DNA from: Paenibacillus sp. oral taxon 786 str. D14
GTDB lineage: Bacteria; Bacillota; Bacilli; Paenibacillales; Paenibacillaceae
Reading direction: 5' to 3'
Assembly (NCBI RefSeq): GCF_000159955.1
Contig: NZ_GG695977.1
Location: forward strand, 84,238 to 110,769
DNA length: 26,532 nt
The notes below the pieces were generated by a model, which worked only from the letters and a program-made list of their open reading frames with translations, made no database searches and was not told where the DNA came from. Below, in pieces: positions 9,622 through 16,936 of the stretch. Made by a program: the position numbers and the translations under genes. The first letter of the stretch is position 1. Every line of letters begins with the position of its first letter.

Positions 9622-10257
9622 ATGATCGAAGGAACGGAGATTATCGTGGCGACCCGTAATGCCGGGAAGGTGCGGGAATTCGCGCATGCCTTGGCGCCGC
9701 TGGGCAAAGAGGTTCGGAGCTTGGCCGATTACCCGGATGCCCCGGAGGTGGTGGAAGACGGGACGACGTTCGCCGAGAACGCCCGTAAGAAGGCCAAAAC
9801 GGTCGGCGACGCGCTAGGCCGCCCTGTGCTGGCCGACGATTCGGGCCTTTGCGTCGACCAATTGGACGGTGCGCCGGGCGTTTATTCGGCCCGATATGCC
9901 GGGGAAGGCGCCAGCGACGAGGACAACAACGAGAAGCTGCTCGCCGAGCTCGAGAAGCGGCGGCTGGGCGAGGATACGGAGCAGCCGCTGCTGAGCACGG
10001 CGCGGTTTGTCTGCCACCTGGCCTTGTACGACCCGGCCAATGGGCAGTTTATCGAAGCCTCCGGCGAAGTCGAAGGCTGGATCACCTCCGAGCCGGCGGG
10101 CGGCGGCGGGTTTGGGTATGACCCGCTGTTTTATCTGCCGGCGTACGAGAAGACCATGGCCGAGCTGACGCTGGAGGAGAAGCAGGCCGTCAGCCATCGC
10201 GGCGCGGCGCTGCGGGCGTTGGCGGACAAGCTGAGCGGGGCGGCTGCGGGGAAGTAG
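9622..10257 (+). CDS. rdgB: XTP/dITP pyrophosphatase (RdgB/HAM1 family)
   Basis: A 211-residue house-cleaning enzyme that hydrolyses ITP, dITP and XTP to the monophosphate and pyrophosphate, keeping deaminated purines out of nucleic acids. The nucleotide-binding start IIVATRNAGKVREF, the block VEDGTTFAENARKKA, the metal-binding GRPVLADDSGLCVDQLDG-APGVYSARYAG region, GFGYDPLF and the final SHRGAALRAL are all present. The B. subtilis counterpart is ysnA, also directly after rph. The ribosome site must lie inside the end of rph. The last 10 residues are Gly/Ala-rich. No hairpin immediately follows; the array at 10354-10547 and the hairpin at 10571-10620 lie downstream. Confidence 0.95.
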   Translation: MIEGTEIIVATRNAGKVREFAHALAPLGKEVRSLADYPDAPEVVEDGTTFAENARKKAKTVGDALGRPVLADDSGLCVDQLDGAPGVYSARYAGEGASDEDNNEKLLAELEKRRLGEDTEQPLLSTARFVCHLALYDPANGQFIEASGEVEGWITSEPAGGGGFGYDPLFYLPAYEKTMAELTLEEKQAVSHRGAALRALADKLSGAAAGK

Positions 10258-10271
10258 GCGAGGGCCGTGTG

Positions 10272-10325
10272 ACCGTGCAGCACGTGAGGCCCGAGGAGGC
10301 CGTGCAGCCCGTGCAGCCCGTGCGG
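10272..10325. repeat. short GC-rich tandem repeats
   Basis: Three 9-bp units in tandem, GCCGTGCAG, CCCGTGCAG and CCCGTGCGG (10299-10325), preceded by looser copies of GTGCAG/GTGAGG from 10272. They fill the space between the rdgB stop and the palindrome array. No coding function is supported. Confidence 0.7.
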
Positions 10326-10353
10326 CTTGGCGCATAGCCGCTTGCTTGCGGGA

Positions 10354-10547
10354 AATTAACGGTAAATCCTCCTGTTAATTTTCGACTTTTTGGCTCGTTG
10401 CACCAATTAACGGTAAAACCTACAGTTAATTTTGCCCTAAAGGCCGGAAACGGCCCAAATGCCCGAAATTAACGTCAGGAAATACCGTTAATGCCTGTTA
10501 AAGCACCCGAACCGGTAAAATTAACGGCAGGTTTTCCAGTTATTTTT
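10354..10547. repeat. four-palindrome intergenic array, copy A
   Basis: Four imperfect palindromes of about 28 bp: 10354-10382, 10405-10433, 10466-10492 and 10518-10547. The clearest unit (second) has arms AATTAAC-g-GTA and TAC-a-GTTAATT around AAACC. Units 1 and 2 read in one direction and 3 and 4 in the other, so the whole 194 bp is a larger dyad. Its centre (10442-10456) holds a GGCCG-GAAA-CGGCC hairpin. Centres lie near 10367, 10418, 10480 and 10532, i.e. 51, 62 and 52 bp apart. The array sits between the converging rdgB and asnB genes. Copy B at 13580 has the same design. Confidence 0.85.
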
Positions 10548-10570
10548 TCGCAACCCACTATAAGCGACAT

Positions 10571-10620
10571 CAAAAAAAGCAAGTCAGGGACCTGGGTAAG
10601 GTTCCCGGCTTGCTTTTTGC
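10571..10620. terminator. bidirectional terminator between rdgB and asnB
   Basis: Arms AAAAAGCAAGCCGGGAACC and GGTCCCTGACTTGCTTTTT (minus-strand reading, a few mismatches) around TTACCCA, with A/T runs on both sides. It is close to the asnB stop and is probably the main asnB terminator. Confidence 0.85.
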
Positions 10621-10627
10621 GCTTCAA

Positions 10628-12472
10628 TTAACGAATTTTCACGTTGTAGGTGCTCAGCCAGAAGTTCACCTGCGACAAATACGCAAACAGCTGCGGACCG
10701 CTCATCAGCTGGCCGAACCATGGCAGGTTGGAGGACGATTCCTTGGACGCGGCGATGGCGCGAATTTTGTCCGCATTAATCAGCGGCAAGATCGGCGAGG
10801 TCGGGTCGTCGAGAATCTTCAGCATTTGATCCCGCACGGCAGTCAGGTAGTTCGGGTTATGCGTTTTGGGGTAGGGGCTTTTTTTGCGGTAAAGTACGTC
10901 TTCAGGCAGGATGCCTTCCAGCGCTTTGCGCAAAATCCCTTTTTCCCGGTTCCCGGTCGTTTTGATCTCCCACGGAATATTCCAGACATACTGCACCAGT
11001 CGGTGATCGCAATAAGGCACGCGGACTTCCAATCCTGCAGCCATACTCATGCGGTCTTTGCGGTCCAGCAGCGTTGGCATGAACCGCGTGATGTTCAGGT
11101 ACGACATGACCCGCATCCGAGCCCGCTCGCCTTTCTCCCCTTCCAGCTTCGGTGTCTCCGCGACCGCTTCGCTGTATCGATCGGCGATATACTGCTCCGG
11201 CTTGATCCATTCGCGGATTTCCGGCGACAACAGATCTGCGCGCAGCCCGGTCGCCACAGACCAAGGGAACGTTCCCGAATTCAGCAGTTCCTCGCGGTGG
11301 AACCACGGGTAGCCGCCAAAGACTTCGTCCGCAGCTTCGCCGGAGATGGCGACGGTGGCCCCTTTTTTAATCTCCCTACAAAAAAGCAACAGCGAGGCGT
11401 CCACATCCGCCATGCCCGGCAAATCGCGGGCAATCGTCGAGTCGGGCAGCGCCGCAACCAGCTCAGGCGTATCAAACTTGATCGCGTGATGGGCGGTCTG
11501 CAGCTCCTCGACCATCCGCTGGATCCACGGGCCGTCCGCGCCAGGCTGATAGCTGTGGGCCTGGAAATGCTTGTCGTTGTCGACGTAATCGATCGAATAC
11601 GTATTGACTTGACCTTGGCCGGTCCGCTTGTAATAATCGACGGCCAGCGCGGTCAGTGCGCTGGAGTCCAGACCTCCGGACAGCAAGGTGCACACCGGCA
11701 CGTCGGAAATGAGCTGGCGTTCCATCGTGTCCTGCAGCAGCTGGCGAATCGTTGCGGCGGTTTCCTCTACATTGTCCGTATGGGGCTCGGCTTCCAGCTT
11801 CCAGTAGGCGTATTTTCGCAGTCCATTGCGGTTGAAGATCATGACGTGGCCCGGACGCAGCTCCTTCAGATCCTTGTACACGCTATGGCCGGGCGTCCGC
11901 GCCGGACCGATGACGAAAATTTCGGCAAGGCCTTCAGGCCCGACGACGGGCTCAACCTTCGGATGCCGCAAAATCGCTTTCGGCTCGGAACCAAAGATCA
12001 GGGTGCCGTCAATTTCGCTGTAGAATAACGGTTTTACCCCGAGACGATCTCGGGCAAAAAAGACATGCTCCCGAACGCTGTCCCAAATGGCGAACGCAAA
12101 AATTCCGTTCAGCCGGTAGACGCAATCCGGTCCCCACTCGATATACGATTGCAGCAACACCTCCGTATCACAGTTGGTACGGAACGTTCGGCCTCTCCGC
12201 TGCAGCTCCGCTTTCAGCTCCAGCGCGTTATAAATTTCCCCATTATATACAATCGTAAATACCGCGTCTTCCTCATGGATAATCATCGGCTGTGCCCCGT
12301 TCTCGGGGTCCATGACGCTGAGGCGACGATGTCCGAAAGCACACGGGCCGGAAATCCAAGTTCCCTGGGCATCCGGTCCCCGGTTTTCCAGACAGGATGT
12401 CATGGATAACACCAGATCCGATTCTTTCGTCAAGTCCCGGTTCCATTCGATAAAGCCGGTTATTCCGCACAT
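10628..12472 (-). CDS. asnB: asparagine synthase (glutamine-hydrolysing)
   Basis: A 614-residue class II glutamine amidotransferase that makes asparagine from aspartate, glutamine and ATP. After removal of Met1, Cys2 of MCGITGFIEW is the glutaminase nucleophile. NRGPDAQGTW, FGHRRLSVMD and YNGEIYN complete the N-terminal domain. The synthetase domain has the PP-loop motif LLSGGLDSSAL at about residue 260, SGEAADEVFGGYPW and the late RVPYCDHRLVQYVWNIP. The length of 614 equals B. subtilis AsnO, the sporulation-associated paralogue as I recall it, rather than AsnB (632) or AsnH (747), so this may be the AsnO type. GAGAGGAGATA precedes the ATG on the minus strand. It is monocistronic and divergent from two small genes. 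Confidence 0.94.
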   Translation of the reverse strand: MCGITGFIEWNRDLTKESDLVLSMTSCLENRGPDAQGTWISGPCAFGHRRLSVMDPENGAQPMIIHEEDAVFTIVYNGEIYNALELKAELQRRGRTFRTNCDTEVLLQSYIEWGPDCVYRLNGIFAFAIWDSVREHVFFARDRLGVKPLFYSEIDGTLIFGSEPKAILRHPKVEPVVGPEGLAEIFVIGPARTPGHSVYKDLKELRPGHVMIFNRNGLRKYAYWKLEAEPHTDNVEETAATIRQLLQDTMERQLISDVPVCTLLSGGLDSSALTALAVDYYKRTGQGQVNTYSIDYVDNDKHFQAHSYQPGADGPWIQRMVEELQTAHHAIKFDTPELVAALPDSTIARDLPGMADVDASLLLFCREIKKGATVAISGEAADEVFGGYPWFHREELLNSGTFPWSVATGLRADLLSPEIREWIKPEQYIADRYSEAVAETPKLEGEKGERARMRVMSYLNITRFMPTLLDRKDRMSMAAGLEVRVPYCDHRLVQYVWNIPWEIKTTGNREKGILRKALEGILPEDVLYRKKSPYPKTHNPNYLTAVRDQMLKILDDPTSPILPLINADKIRAIAASKESSSNLPWFGQLMSGPQLFAYLSQVNFWLSTYNVKIR

Positions 12473-12540
12473 TTTTGCTATCTCCTCTCCGCATTGCTTT
12501 ACAGTCCCCGCTTGCCGACCGGGTGAAAAGTATTAACAAA

Positions 12541-12561
12541 TTATGCCGAACGAGGGCATAA
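12541..12561. promoter_or_regulatory. perfect 7-7-7 inverted repeat in the asnB divergent gap
   Basis: TTATGCC, seven bases (GAACGAG), GGCATAA: a perfect 21-bp dyad about 70 bp upstream of asnB and about 80 bp upstream of the small gene at 12643. It could be an operator serving either direction. No known regulator site was recognised. Confidence 0.4.
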
Positions 12562-12642
12562 AATGTCTGTCCATTATGGAAAACTATGGCGTGGAGGCAG
12601 TATAGCGCGAGGTGAAGCAAGGCATAAGAAGGAGGGTTAACC

Positions 12643-12957
12643 ATGGAAAAAAGGACTTATTACGTTTCGGTTCAAGGGCGATCGCTCCTTGAGGATCCCG
12701 GCGCTGCAGCGTACGAGTGGGAGATTCAAGCCACCCGGGAGGAGGCGGATCACCTGAGTCATATGCTCGAGCATTTGGGGGAGAAGGAGGAGAACGGGTT
12801 TATGGCTTTTACCTATCCTTGGCCGGATACGCCGGAAGATGAGGTCAACCGCAGCTACGAAAGTTATCTGAACGCGTTGTATCGTGAAATTTACCGGCTG
12901 GGCACGGCGGAAACGCGGGCGCAAATGGAGCGCTCCGGTTTTGCAGCACAGCTGTAG
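12643..12957 (+). CDS. hypothetical protein, 104 aa
   Basis: I do not recognise a named family. The protein is small, soluble and acidic, with no signal peptide or membrane segment. It starts with a beta-strand-like piece (YYVSVQGRSLL), continues with YEWEIQATREEADHLSHMLE, which reads as strand then helix, and ends with helices (ESYLNALYREIYRLGTAET). It is a real gene by its strong ribosome site (AGAAGGAGGG, 7 bases before the ATG), codon use like its neighbours, and the adjacent gene 34 bases downstream. The pair is probably one transcript ending at the hairpin near 13388-13424. Confidence 0.75.
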   Translation: MEKRTYYVSVQGRSLLEDPGAAAYEWEIQATREEADHLSHMLEHLGEKEENGFMAFTYPWPDTPEDEVNRSYESYLNALYREIYRLGTAETRAQMERSGFAAQL

Positions 12958-12991
12958 CTGTTTGGATGTCCATCGGAAAGGAGCGACGCCT

Positions 12992-13342
12992 GTGACGTAT
13001 TATATCAAGGACGCGGAATATCGGCGGATGGATGAGCACCAAGGGCGACCCTGTGCCGTGATCCAGGTGTATCCGGGCGCGGTGGGAGACCCCGAGCTTT
13101 TTGTATATGTGGCGCGTGCTGCGGACGGGAAAGGGTATGAAATCATCCGGATGATCCGCAGCGAGGCGAACTTGGAGATCGACTGGTACGATAATAATCT
13201 GCATCAGGCGTTCTCTGAGGTGGCGGAGGAGCGGTTTGGGGATCGGGGCTGGCCGGAGCCGGAAGCTCAGCGGAAGGAGTTCCTGCAGAATCTGCTCGCG
13301 AATGAGCAGATCGTCGCCCGATTGGAGCAGTTGCCCCATTGA
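12992..13342 (+). CDS. hypothetical protein, 116 aa
   Basis: Unrecognised small soluble protein, starting VTYYIKDAEYRRMDEH. The GTG start at 12992 is chosen because GGAAAGGAG lies 8-16 bases upstream; the open frame extends further left over the previous gene but without a ribosome site. Alternating hydrophobic strands (CAVIQVYPG, ELFVYVARA, YEIIRMIRS, LEIDWYDN) suggest a small beta-rich fold, followed by a C-terminal helix (RKEFLQNLLANEQIVARLEQL). It follows the 104-residue gene by 34 bases and probably shares its transcript. Function unknown. Confidence 0.75.
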   Translation: MTYYIKDAEYRRMDEHQGRPCAVIQVYPGAVGDPELFVYVARAADGKGYEIIRMIRSEANLEIDWYDNNLHQAFSEVAEERFGDRGWPEPEAQRKEFLQNLLANEQIVARLEQLPH

Positions 13343-13375
13343 GGGAGGAATCACCAAATTTATGCCAAAAACGCT

Positions 13376-13403
13376 TTGAAAAACAAAAAGGATGCGCTAT
13401 AAT
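13376..13403 (+). promoter_or_regulatory. sigma-A promoter of tRNA-Arg (copy 1)
   Basis: TTGAAA (13376-13381), 16-bp spacer, TATAAT (13398-13403). Transcription would begin near 13410, about 25 bases before the tRNA. The -10 box falls inside the loop of the upstream terminator hairpin. Confidence 0.75.
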
Positions 13404-13424
13404 AATTAACGCATCCTTTTTTTT
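13388..13424 (+). terminator. terminator of the two small genes, overlapping the tRNA promoter
   Basis: Perfect arms GGATGCG (13390-13396) and CGCATCC (13410-13416) followed by eight T. The 13-base loop contains TATAAT. Confidence 0.85.
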
Positions 13425-13434
13425 ATAACGACGT

Positions 13435-13508
<74 letters not shown>

Positions 13509-13513
13509 TGACG

Positions 13514-13542
13514 AAAGAGCACCCTTTGGGGTGCTCTTTTTG
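13514..13542 (+). terminator. terminator of tRNA-Arg copy 1
   Basis: Arms AGAGCACCC and GGGTGCTCT with a TTT-containing loop and five T afterwards. Confidence 0.88.
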
Positions 13543-13579
13543 CTATAGTCCCAGGTTGGGCGAGAACCCCCACAATCAA

Positions 13580-13769
13580 CTAACTGGATTTTCTACCGCT
13601 ATTTTGGCCGTTTTTGGACAAAACCGAAGAATTAGAGGTAAATCCTACTGTTAATTTTGTTCAAAAATGCCCCTGAGCGGGAAATCAGCAAAAATAACAG
13701 TAGAATTTCCAGTTAGTAGCTTGCACGTGAGAAAAAATCAAATATTAACGGTAAGTTTTCCAGTTAATT
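13580..13769. repeat. four-palindrome intergenic array, copy B
   Basis: Four units at about 13580-13605, 13630-13658, 13690-13716 and 13743-13769, of the same family as copy A (for example AATCCTACTGTTAATTTT in unit 2 here and AATCCTCCTGTTAATTTT in unit 1 there). Centres are near 13591, 13643, 13705 and 13756: spacings 52, 62 and 51 bp, the same 165-bp total as copy A. The spacers do not obviously match those of copy A. The centre again has a G/C-rich possible hairpin (CCC-CTGAG-CGGG). It lies between tRNA-Arg (+) and tRNA-Gly (-), which converge. Confidence 0.85.
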
Positions 13770-13850
13770 CATCTCGACCCTGGCTCAGGGGAAGTCAAAT
13801 AAAGAACTCGCCCCCAAATGTGGTAAGATCCGCATCTTCCAGATAAAATC

Positions 13851-13879
13851 AAAAAAACCCTTTGTTAATCAAAGGGCTA
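13851..13879 (-). terminator. terminator of tRNA-Gly
   Basis: On the minus strand, arms CCCTTTG and CAAAGGG around ATTAA, followed by a T run. Confidence 0.88.
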
Positions 13880-13897
13880 GAGGTTAAAAAAAGGTTA

Positions 13898-13971
13898 TGG
13901 AGCGGGTGAAGGGAATCGAACCCTCGCCTCAAGCTTGGGAAGCTGGCGTTCTACCATTGAACTACACCCGC
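13898..13971 (-). tRNA. tRNA-Gly, probably anticodon CCC
   Basis: A 74-base gene including the encoded CCA: acceptor GCGGGTG/CACCCGC, D arm GTTC-AATGGTA-GAAC, anticodon stem CCAGC/GCTTG with one C-T mismatch, and loop TTCCCAA giving CCC at positions 34-36. The T arm is GAGGG-TTCGATT-CCCTT. The body is typical tRNA-Gly. The anticodon assignment depends on the loop alignment and is less certain than the amino acid. Confidence 0.9.
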
Positions 13972-13989
13972 AAGAGCTAAGCAAGAAAT

Positions 13990-14018
13990 ATTATAACGCC
14001 AACGCAGACAAGAATCAA
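13990..14018 (-). promoter_or_regulatory. sigma-A promoter of tRNA-Gly
   Basis: On the minus strand TTGATT (14018-14013), exactly 17 bp, TATAAT (13995-13990). Transcription would start about 10-15 bases before the tRNA. Confidence 0.75.
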
Positions 14019-14058
14019 GCCCCGCCATTAATTACCGGTCGGGGCGTTTCGATTTACT

Positions 14059-14212
14059 TTACGATGATGCTTCGGATGCAGCCATCCCTCTCACGATCTG
14101 CGCAGGTTTCAAGGGCAGCGCCTGCCCGTCGATCGACAGGATTTCGAGCGATGGCGGCGATCGGTGGATTCAGAGAATAACGAAAAGGCTCAGTTCTTCT
14201 AGTGGTTAGCAT
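14059..14212 (-). pseudogene. frameshifted fragment, possibly of a PilZ-like gene
   Basis: Minus-strand reading from the ATG at 14212 gives MLTTRRTEPFRYSLNPPIAA; moving one frame over gives LEILSIDGQALPLKPAQIV, and returning to the first frame gives ERDGCIRSI before a stop. Joined across two frame changes this reads like the N-terminal part of the Firmicute PilZ-domain proteins that begin with an (E)xFRY block, a FxIxxIDG strand and a DISxxGC block. That family call is from memory of the pattern and is tentative. A complete protein of that kind is much longer, so the C-terminal part is missing too. No ribosome site precedes the ATG. Confidence 0.45.
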
Positions 14213-14272
14213 AAATAAGATTATAGCGAAAATTGTCGATTAGAACGAAGTTTTTTATGCGGAGAGACTGCG

Positions 14273-14308
14273 TAAAAAACCGCCGGAGTATTAAGTTTCC
14301 GGCGGCTT
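14273..14308 (-). terminator. terminator of the peroxidase operon
   Basis: On the minus strand arms CCGCCGGA and TCCGGCGG flank ACTTAATAC-type loop bases and are followed by six T. It lies about 30 bases past the stop of the glutathione peroxidase gene. Confidence 0.88.
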
Positions 14309-14335
14309 TGGCGGTATGGGCGTTAGGGCTTGAGA

Positions 14336-14836
14336 TTAACGGCCTGCCGCCGAACTAGACAGCAGCGCTTGAAGGTCCGGCTCAATCTCAGCGGGTTCGG
14401 TGCGAGCCGCATACCGCTTGACGATCTCGCCGTCTCGCCCAACAAGGAACTTCACGAAGTTCCATTCGATATCCCCCGTATCGTAAGGTTCTGGCGTATG
14501 CTCCCGCAGATAACGGTATAACGGGTGGGCGTGCTCCCCGTTTACGTCGATTTTGGCGAAGAGCGGAAAAGTGACTTGATAATTCGTTTCACAGAAAGCC
14601 TTAATCTCTGCTTCCGTCCCAGGCTCTTGCTCGGCGAATTGATTGCAGGGGAACCCAAGAACGGAGAAGCCTTGGTCCTTGTACTTGCTGTACAGTTGCT
14701 GCAGCCCCGCATAATGCGGTGTCAATCCGCATGCACTGGCGGTATTGACGATGAGCAGCACTTGTCCCCGATATGGCGCGAGCGTCGTGGTTTCACCCGT
14801 AATCGTACGGACTTCAAAATCGTAAAGGCGGCTCAT
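14336..14836 (-). CDS. glutathione peroxidase-family thiol peroxidase
   Basis: A 166-residue cytosolic peroxidase (B. subtilis BsaA-like). The peroxidatic cysteine is Cys36 in VNTASACGLTPHY. FPCNQFAEQEPG carries the second conserved cysteine and the glutamine of the catalytic site, and WNFVKFLVGRDG supplies the conserved Trp and Asn. Such bacterial enzymes normally use thioredoxin rather than glutathione. A thioredoxin-fold gene begins the same operon four bases upstream, so the two are translated together and probably act on peroxides in concert. The start ATG lies at the end of the upstream coding region, whose sequence supplies the ribosome site. Confidence 0.93.
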   Translation of the reverse strand: MSRLYDFEVRTITGETTTLAPYRGQVLLIVNTASACGLTPHYAGLQQLYSKYKDQGFSVLGFPCNQFAEQEPGTEAEIKAFCETNYQVTFPLFAKIDVNGEHAHPLYRYLREHTPEPYDTGDIEWNFVKFLVGRDGEIVKRYAARTEPAEIEPDLQALLSSSAAGR

Positions 14837-14840
14837 CGGC

Positions 14841-15422
14841 TTACACCAAATCGCAGGCGTCCGCTGGCATCCAGTGAGCGTCCTGCCCTTCCCATTTCAC
14901 ATTGCAGCCGATCGGATTCGTTAGCGGAATCGAAATTTCGCGCCCGGTGGTGAGCTCCTCCAACACCCGATCCAGATCGTTAACCGTCATTTTGCTCGTG
15001 TCGCGCGGGTTATCAACGCCGCGTCCCGTATAGACGAGCTTGCGGTCGGCATCAAAGACGAAGAAATGCGGCGTGCGCAGCGCACCATAGTCTTTCGCTG
15101 CCGTTTGTTCCTTATCCCGCAAATACACCCAAGGGAATCGATGCTGCTCCATCCGTTTGACCATGTGCTCGAAAGAATCTTCCGGATGGGTGTTTTCGCT
15201 GTTCGAGTTAATCCCTACAAATACGACTCCCCGATCCTTGAACTTCTCTGCTGTTTGCCGCGTGACTTCATCAGAGCCAAGCACATAAGGACAGTGATTG
15301 CAAGTAAAAAACACGACGAGCACCTTGGCCAAAGCAAAAGATTCCAAAGAGTAGGTCTGGCCATCCGTAGCCGGCAGGTTAAAGTTTGGTGCCGGACTTC
15401 CCAAAGTTAACGTGAAACTCAT
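14841..15422 (-). CDS. thioredoxin-family protein, peroxiredoxin-like (PRX_like2 type)
   Basis: A 193-residue thioredoxin-fold protein. It has the AhpC/TSA-type opening [15 protein letters not shown] and an active-site segment [14 protein letters not shown], a CxxC motif instead of the usual peroxiredoxin site. Further blocks are [45 protein letters not shown] and GCNVKWEG near the end. Homologues are small soluble redox proteins of unproven substrate. The ATG at 15422 is preferred over the frame's earlier GTG and ATG because AGAGG then sits 8 bases upstream. It leads a two-gene operon with the glutathione peroxidase. Confidence 0.88.
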   Translation of the reverse strand: MSFTLTLGSPAPNFNLPATDGQTYSLESFALAKVLVVFFTCNHCPYVLGSDEVTRQTAEKFKDRGVVFVGINSNSENTHPEDSFEHMVKRMEQHRFPWVYLRDKEQTAAKDYGALRTPHFFVFDADRKLVYTGRGVDNPRDTSKMTVNDLDRVLEELTTGREISIPLTNPIGCNVKWEGQDAHWMPADACDLV

Positions 15423-15946
15423 CACCATCACCTCTCACATATTTTGATAACGTTTACTTCCATTCTACCTTAAATGTTCCGATAATCTCAAATTTTATGA
15501 ATTACCTGCTAAATAGCTGTCATAGACATGACATTCTGAAATTTTCTATTGTCTATTCTGTGAAAATGCTGTAAAGTAGCTTATCAAATAAGCCATTAAT
15601 TTATGTCAGTTAACTTAACACTCCAATTGACCATAGTTCGATAAATCGTCACTTTTAGCGAAATTACGGCAGAGTAATTGTGATTTACCGTATATCGCTT
15701 CATTGACCCCTTCTGCTTAGGCTTCTGCTTTACCTGATTGCTGTGCGGAAGCGAGAATGTACATTCGTCCGCGTTGTAGAGACAATCGAAGGTCGAGTGC
15801 CGCAACTAACATAGAGATAGAGGGCACTGCTGCATCTTTACGCTTTAGGAAATTACAGCACGACAGATCGATTGTACATTTGTCTATTACTGACGGACAT
15901 TGTCGAATTGCGAGATTCCATTTTTACGGGAAAAGAGGCTGTAAAC
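15423..15946. promoter_or_regulatory. long divergent gap upstream of the dipeptide importer
   Basis: 524 bases without a convincing gene, and A+T-richer than its surroundings. A possible promoter reading right is TTGTCT-N17-TAAAGT (15549-15577), which would leave a leader of about 360 bases. The leader holds a hairpin AATTAC-GGCAGA-GTAATT (15662-15679) nested in a longer imperfect stem. Two TGTACA sites also lie here: a perfect 12-bp palindrome GAATGTACATTC (15755-15766) and a near copy GATTGTACATTT (15870-15881), both followed by yGTCy. No known riboswitch or T-box signature was recognised. Confidence 0.4.
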
Positions 15947-16936
15947 ATGATTCAACCCATTTTGCAGATTAAGGATTTGCACACTCACTTTTTTACCGAC
16001 CGAGGCGAAATCCCTGCGGTGGACGGCGTGAACCTGTATGTGAATCCCGGCGAGGTGCTTGGCGTCGTTGGCGAATCCGGCTGCGGCAAAAGCGTTACCT
16101 CCTTGTCGATCTTGAAGCTGATCCCTCAGCCGCCTGGCAAAATTACGGGAGGGTCGATCGAGTTTAAGGGGAAGGACATTGTTCCGATGAAGGAGCGGGA
16201 AATGCGAGCGATTCGCGGGAACTCGATTTCCATGATTTTTCAGGAGCCGATGACGTCGCTGAATCCGCTGTTTACCGTCGGCCAACAAATTGGGGAGACG
16301 GTTCGGCTGCACCGGGGGCTCAGCAAGAAGCAAGCACGGGAACATACCATCGACATGCTGAAAAAGGTTGGCATTCCTCGGCCGGAGGCCATCATCGATG
16401 AATATCCGCATCAACTCTCCGGCGGGATGAGACAACGGGTGATGATCGCGATGGCGATCTCCTGTAATCCGGAGTTGCTGATCGCTGACGAACCAACTAC
16501 AGCACTCGACGTGACCATCCAGGCACAGATCCTCGATTTGATCCGGCGCTTGAATGAGGAGAACGGTACGGCCGTAATGATGATCACGCATGACCTTGGG
16601 GTCGTTGCCGAGATGTGCCACCGGGTAGCTGTGATGTATGCCGGCAAAGTGGTGGAGGAGGGCCCTGTGCGGGATATTTTTAAAAATCCGCTGCATCCCT
16701 ACACCCAAGGGCTGATCAAGTCGGTGCCGCGCATGGACGAGGACCGCAAGCGCCTGTTCTCCATTCCAGGCAACGTGCCGATCCTGAACACCCGGATGAA
16801 AGGCTGTCGCTTTGCCGAACGCTGTTCGCATGCGATGCCGATTTGTTCGGAGCAGCTGCCTGAGCTGAAGGAATACGAAACGGCGCATAGCTGCCGGTGC
16901 TGGCTCCATGAAACGCCACAGGAGGAAGTTGTATGA
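15947..16936 (+). CDS. dppD: dipeptide ABC transporter ATP-binding protein DppD
   Basis: A 329-residue ATPase of the peptide/nickel importer family, one of two that drive uptake at the inner face of the membrane. Walker A is GESGCGKS, the signature [14 protein letters not shown], Walker [13 protein letters not shown] and the switch histidine is in MITHDLGV. The C-terminal oligopeptide-transporter region carries four or more cysteines ([14 protein letters not shown], then CRCW); this pattern is reported to bind an iron-sulphur cluster in some Dpp/Opp ATPases. The ATG at 15947 ([16 protein letters not shown]) is chosen over an earlier in-frame start because AGAGG lies 8 bases before it and homologues begin here. 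It overlaps dppF by four bases. Confidence 0.94.
   Translation: MIQPILQIKDLHTHFFTDRGEIPAVDGVNLYVNPGEVLGVVGESGCGKSVTSLSILKLIPQPPGKITGGSIEFKGKDIVPMKEREMRAIRGNSISMIFQEPMTSLNPLFTVGQQIGETVRLHRGLSKKQAREHTIDMLKKVGIPRPEAIIDEYPHQLSGGMRQRVMIAMAISCNPELLIADEPTTALDVTIQAQILDLIRRLNEENGTAVMMITHDLGVVAEMCHRVAVMYAGKVVEEGPVRDIFKNPLHPYTQGLIKSVPRMDEDRKRLFSIPGNVPILNTRMKGCRFAERCSHAMPICSEQLPELKEYETAHSCRCWLHETPQEEVV

Larger units (their letters stand above)
14019..14335. other. decayed intergenic region between tRNA-Gly and the peroxidase gene
   Basis: No intact gene is seen. From left to right: a GC hairpin (GCCCCG 14019-14024 with CGGGGC 14040-14045), a minus-strand gene remnant (14059-14212, listed separately), a TATAAT at about 14221-14226 on the minus strand, an inverted repeat 14250-14280 (GTTTTTTATGC with GCGTAAAAAAC, one mismatch), and the peroxidase terminator. 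The GC hairpin lies just past the stop of the remnant and may be its old terminator. Confidence 0.55.

Noticed and set aside
10258..10353. C-terminal extension or small gene encoded by the GTGCAG repeats
   Set aside because: Only low-complexity Arg/Ala-rich translations on the minus strand; no start signal.
10610..12028. 472-codon plus-strand open frame
   Set aside because: Antisense shadow of asnB.
13935..14180. 81-codon plus-strand open frame
   Set aside because: It begins inside tRNA-Gly, lacks a ribosome site and crosses the minus-strand gene remnant.
15596..15805. 69-codon minus-strand open frame in the dpp leader region
   Set aside because: No ribosome site, unlike the neighbours in codon use, and the region looks regulatory.
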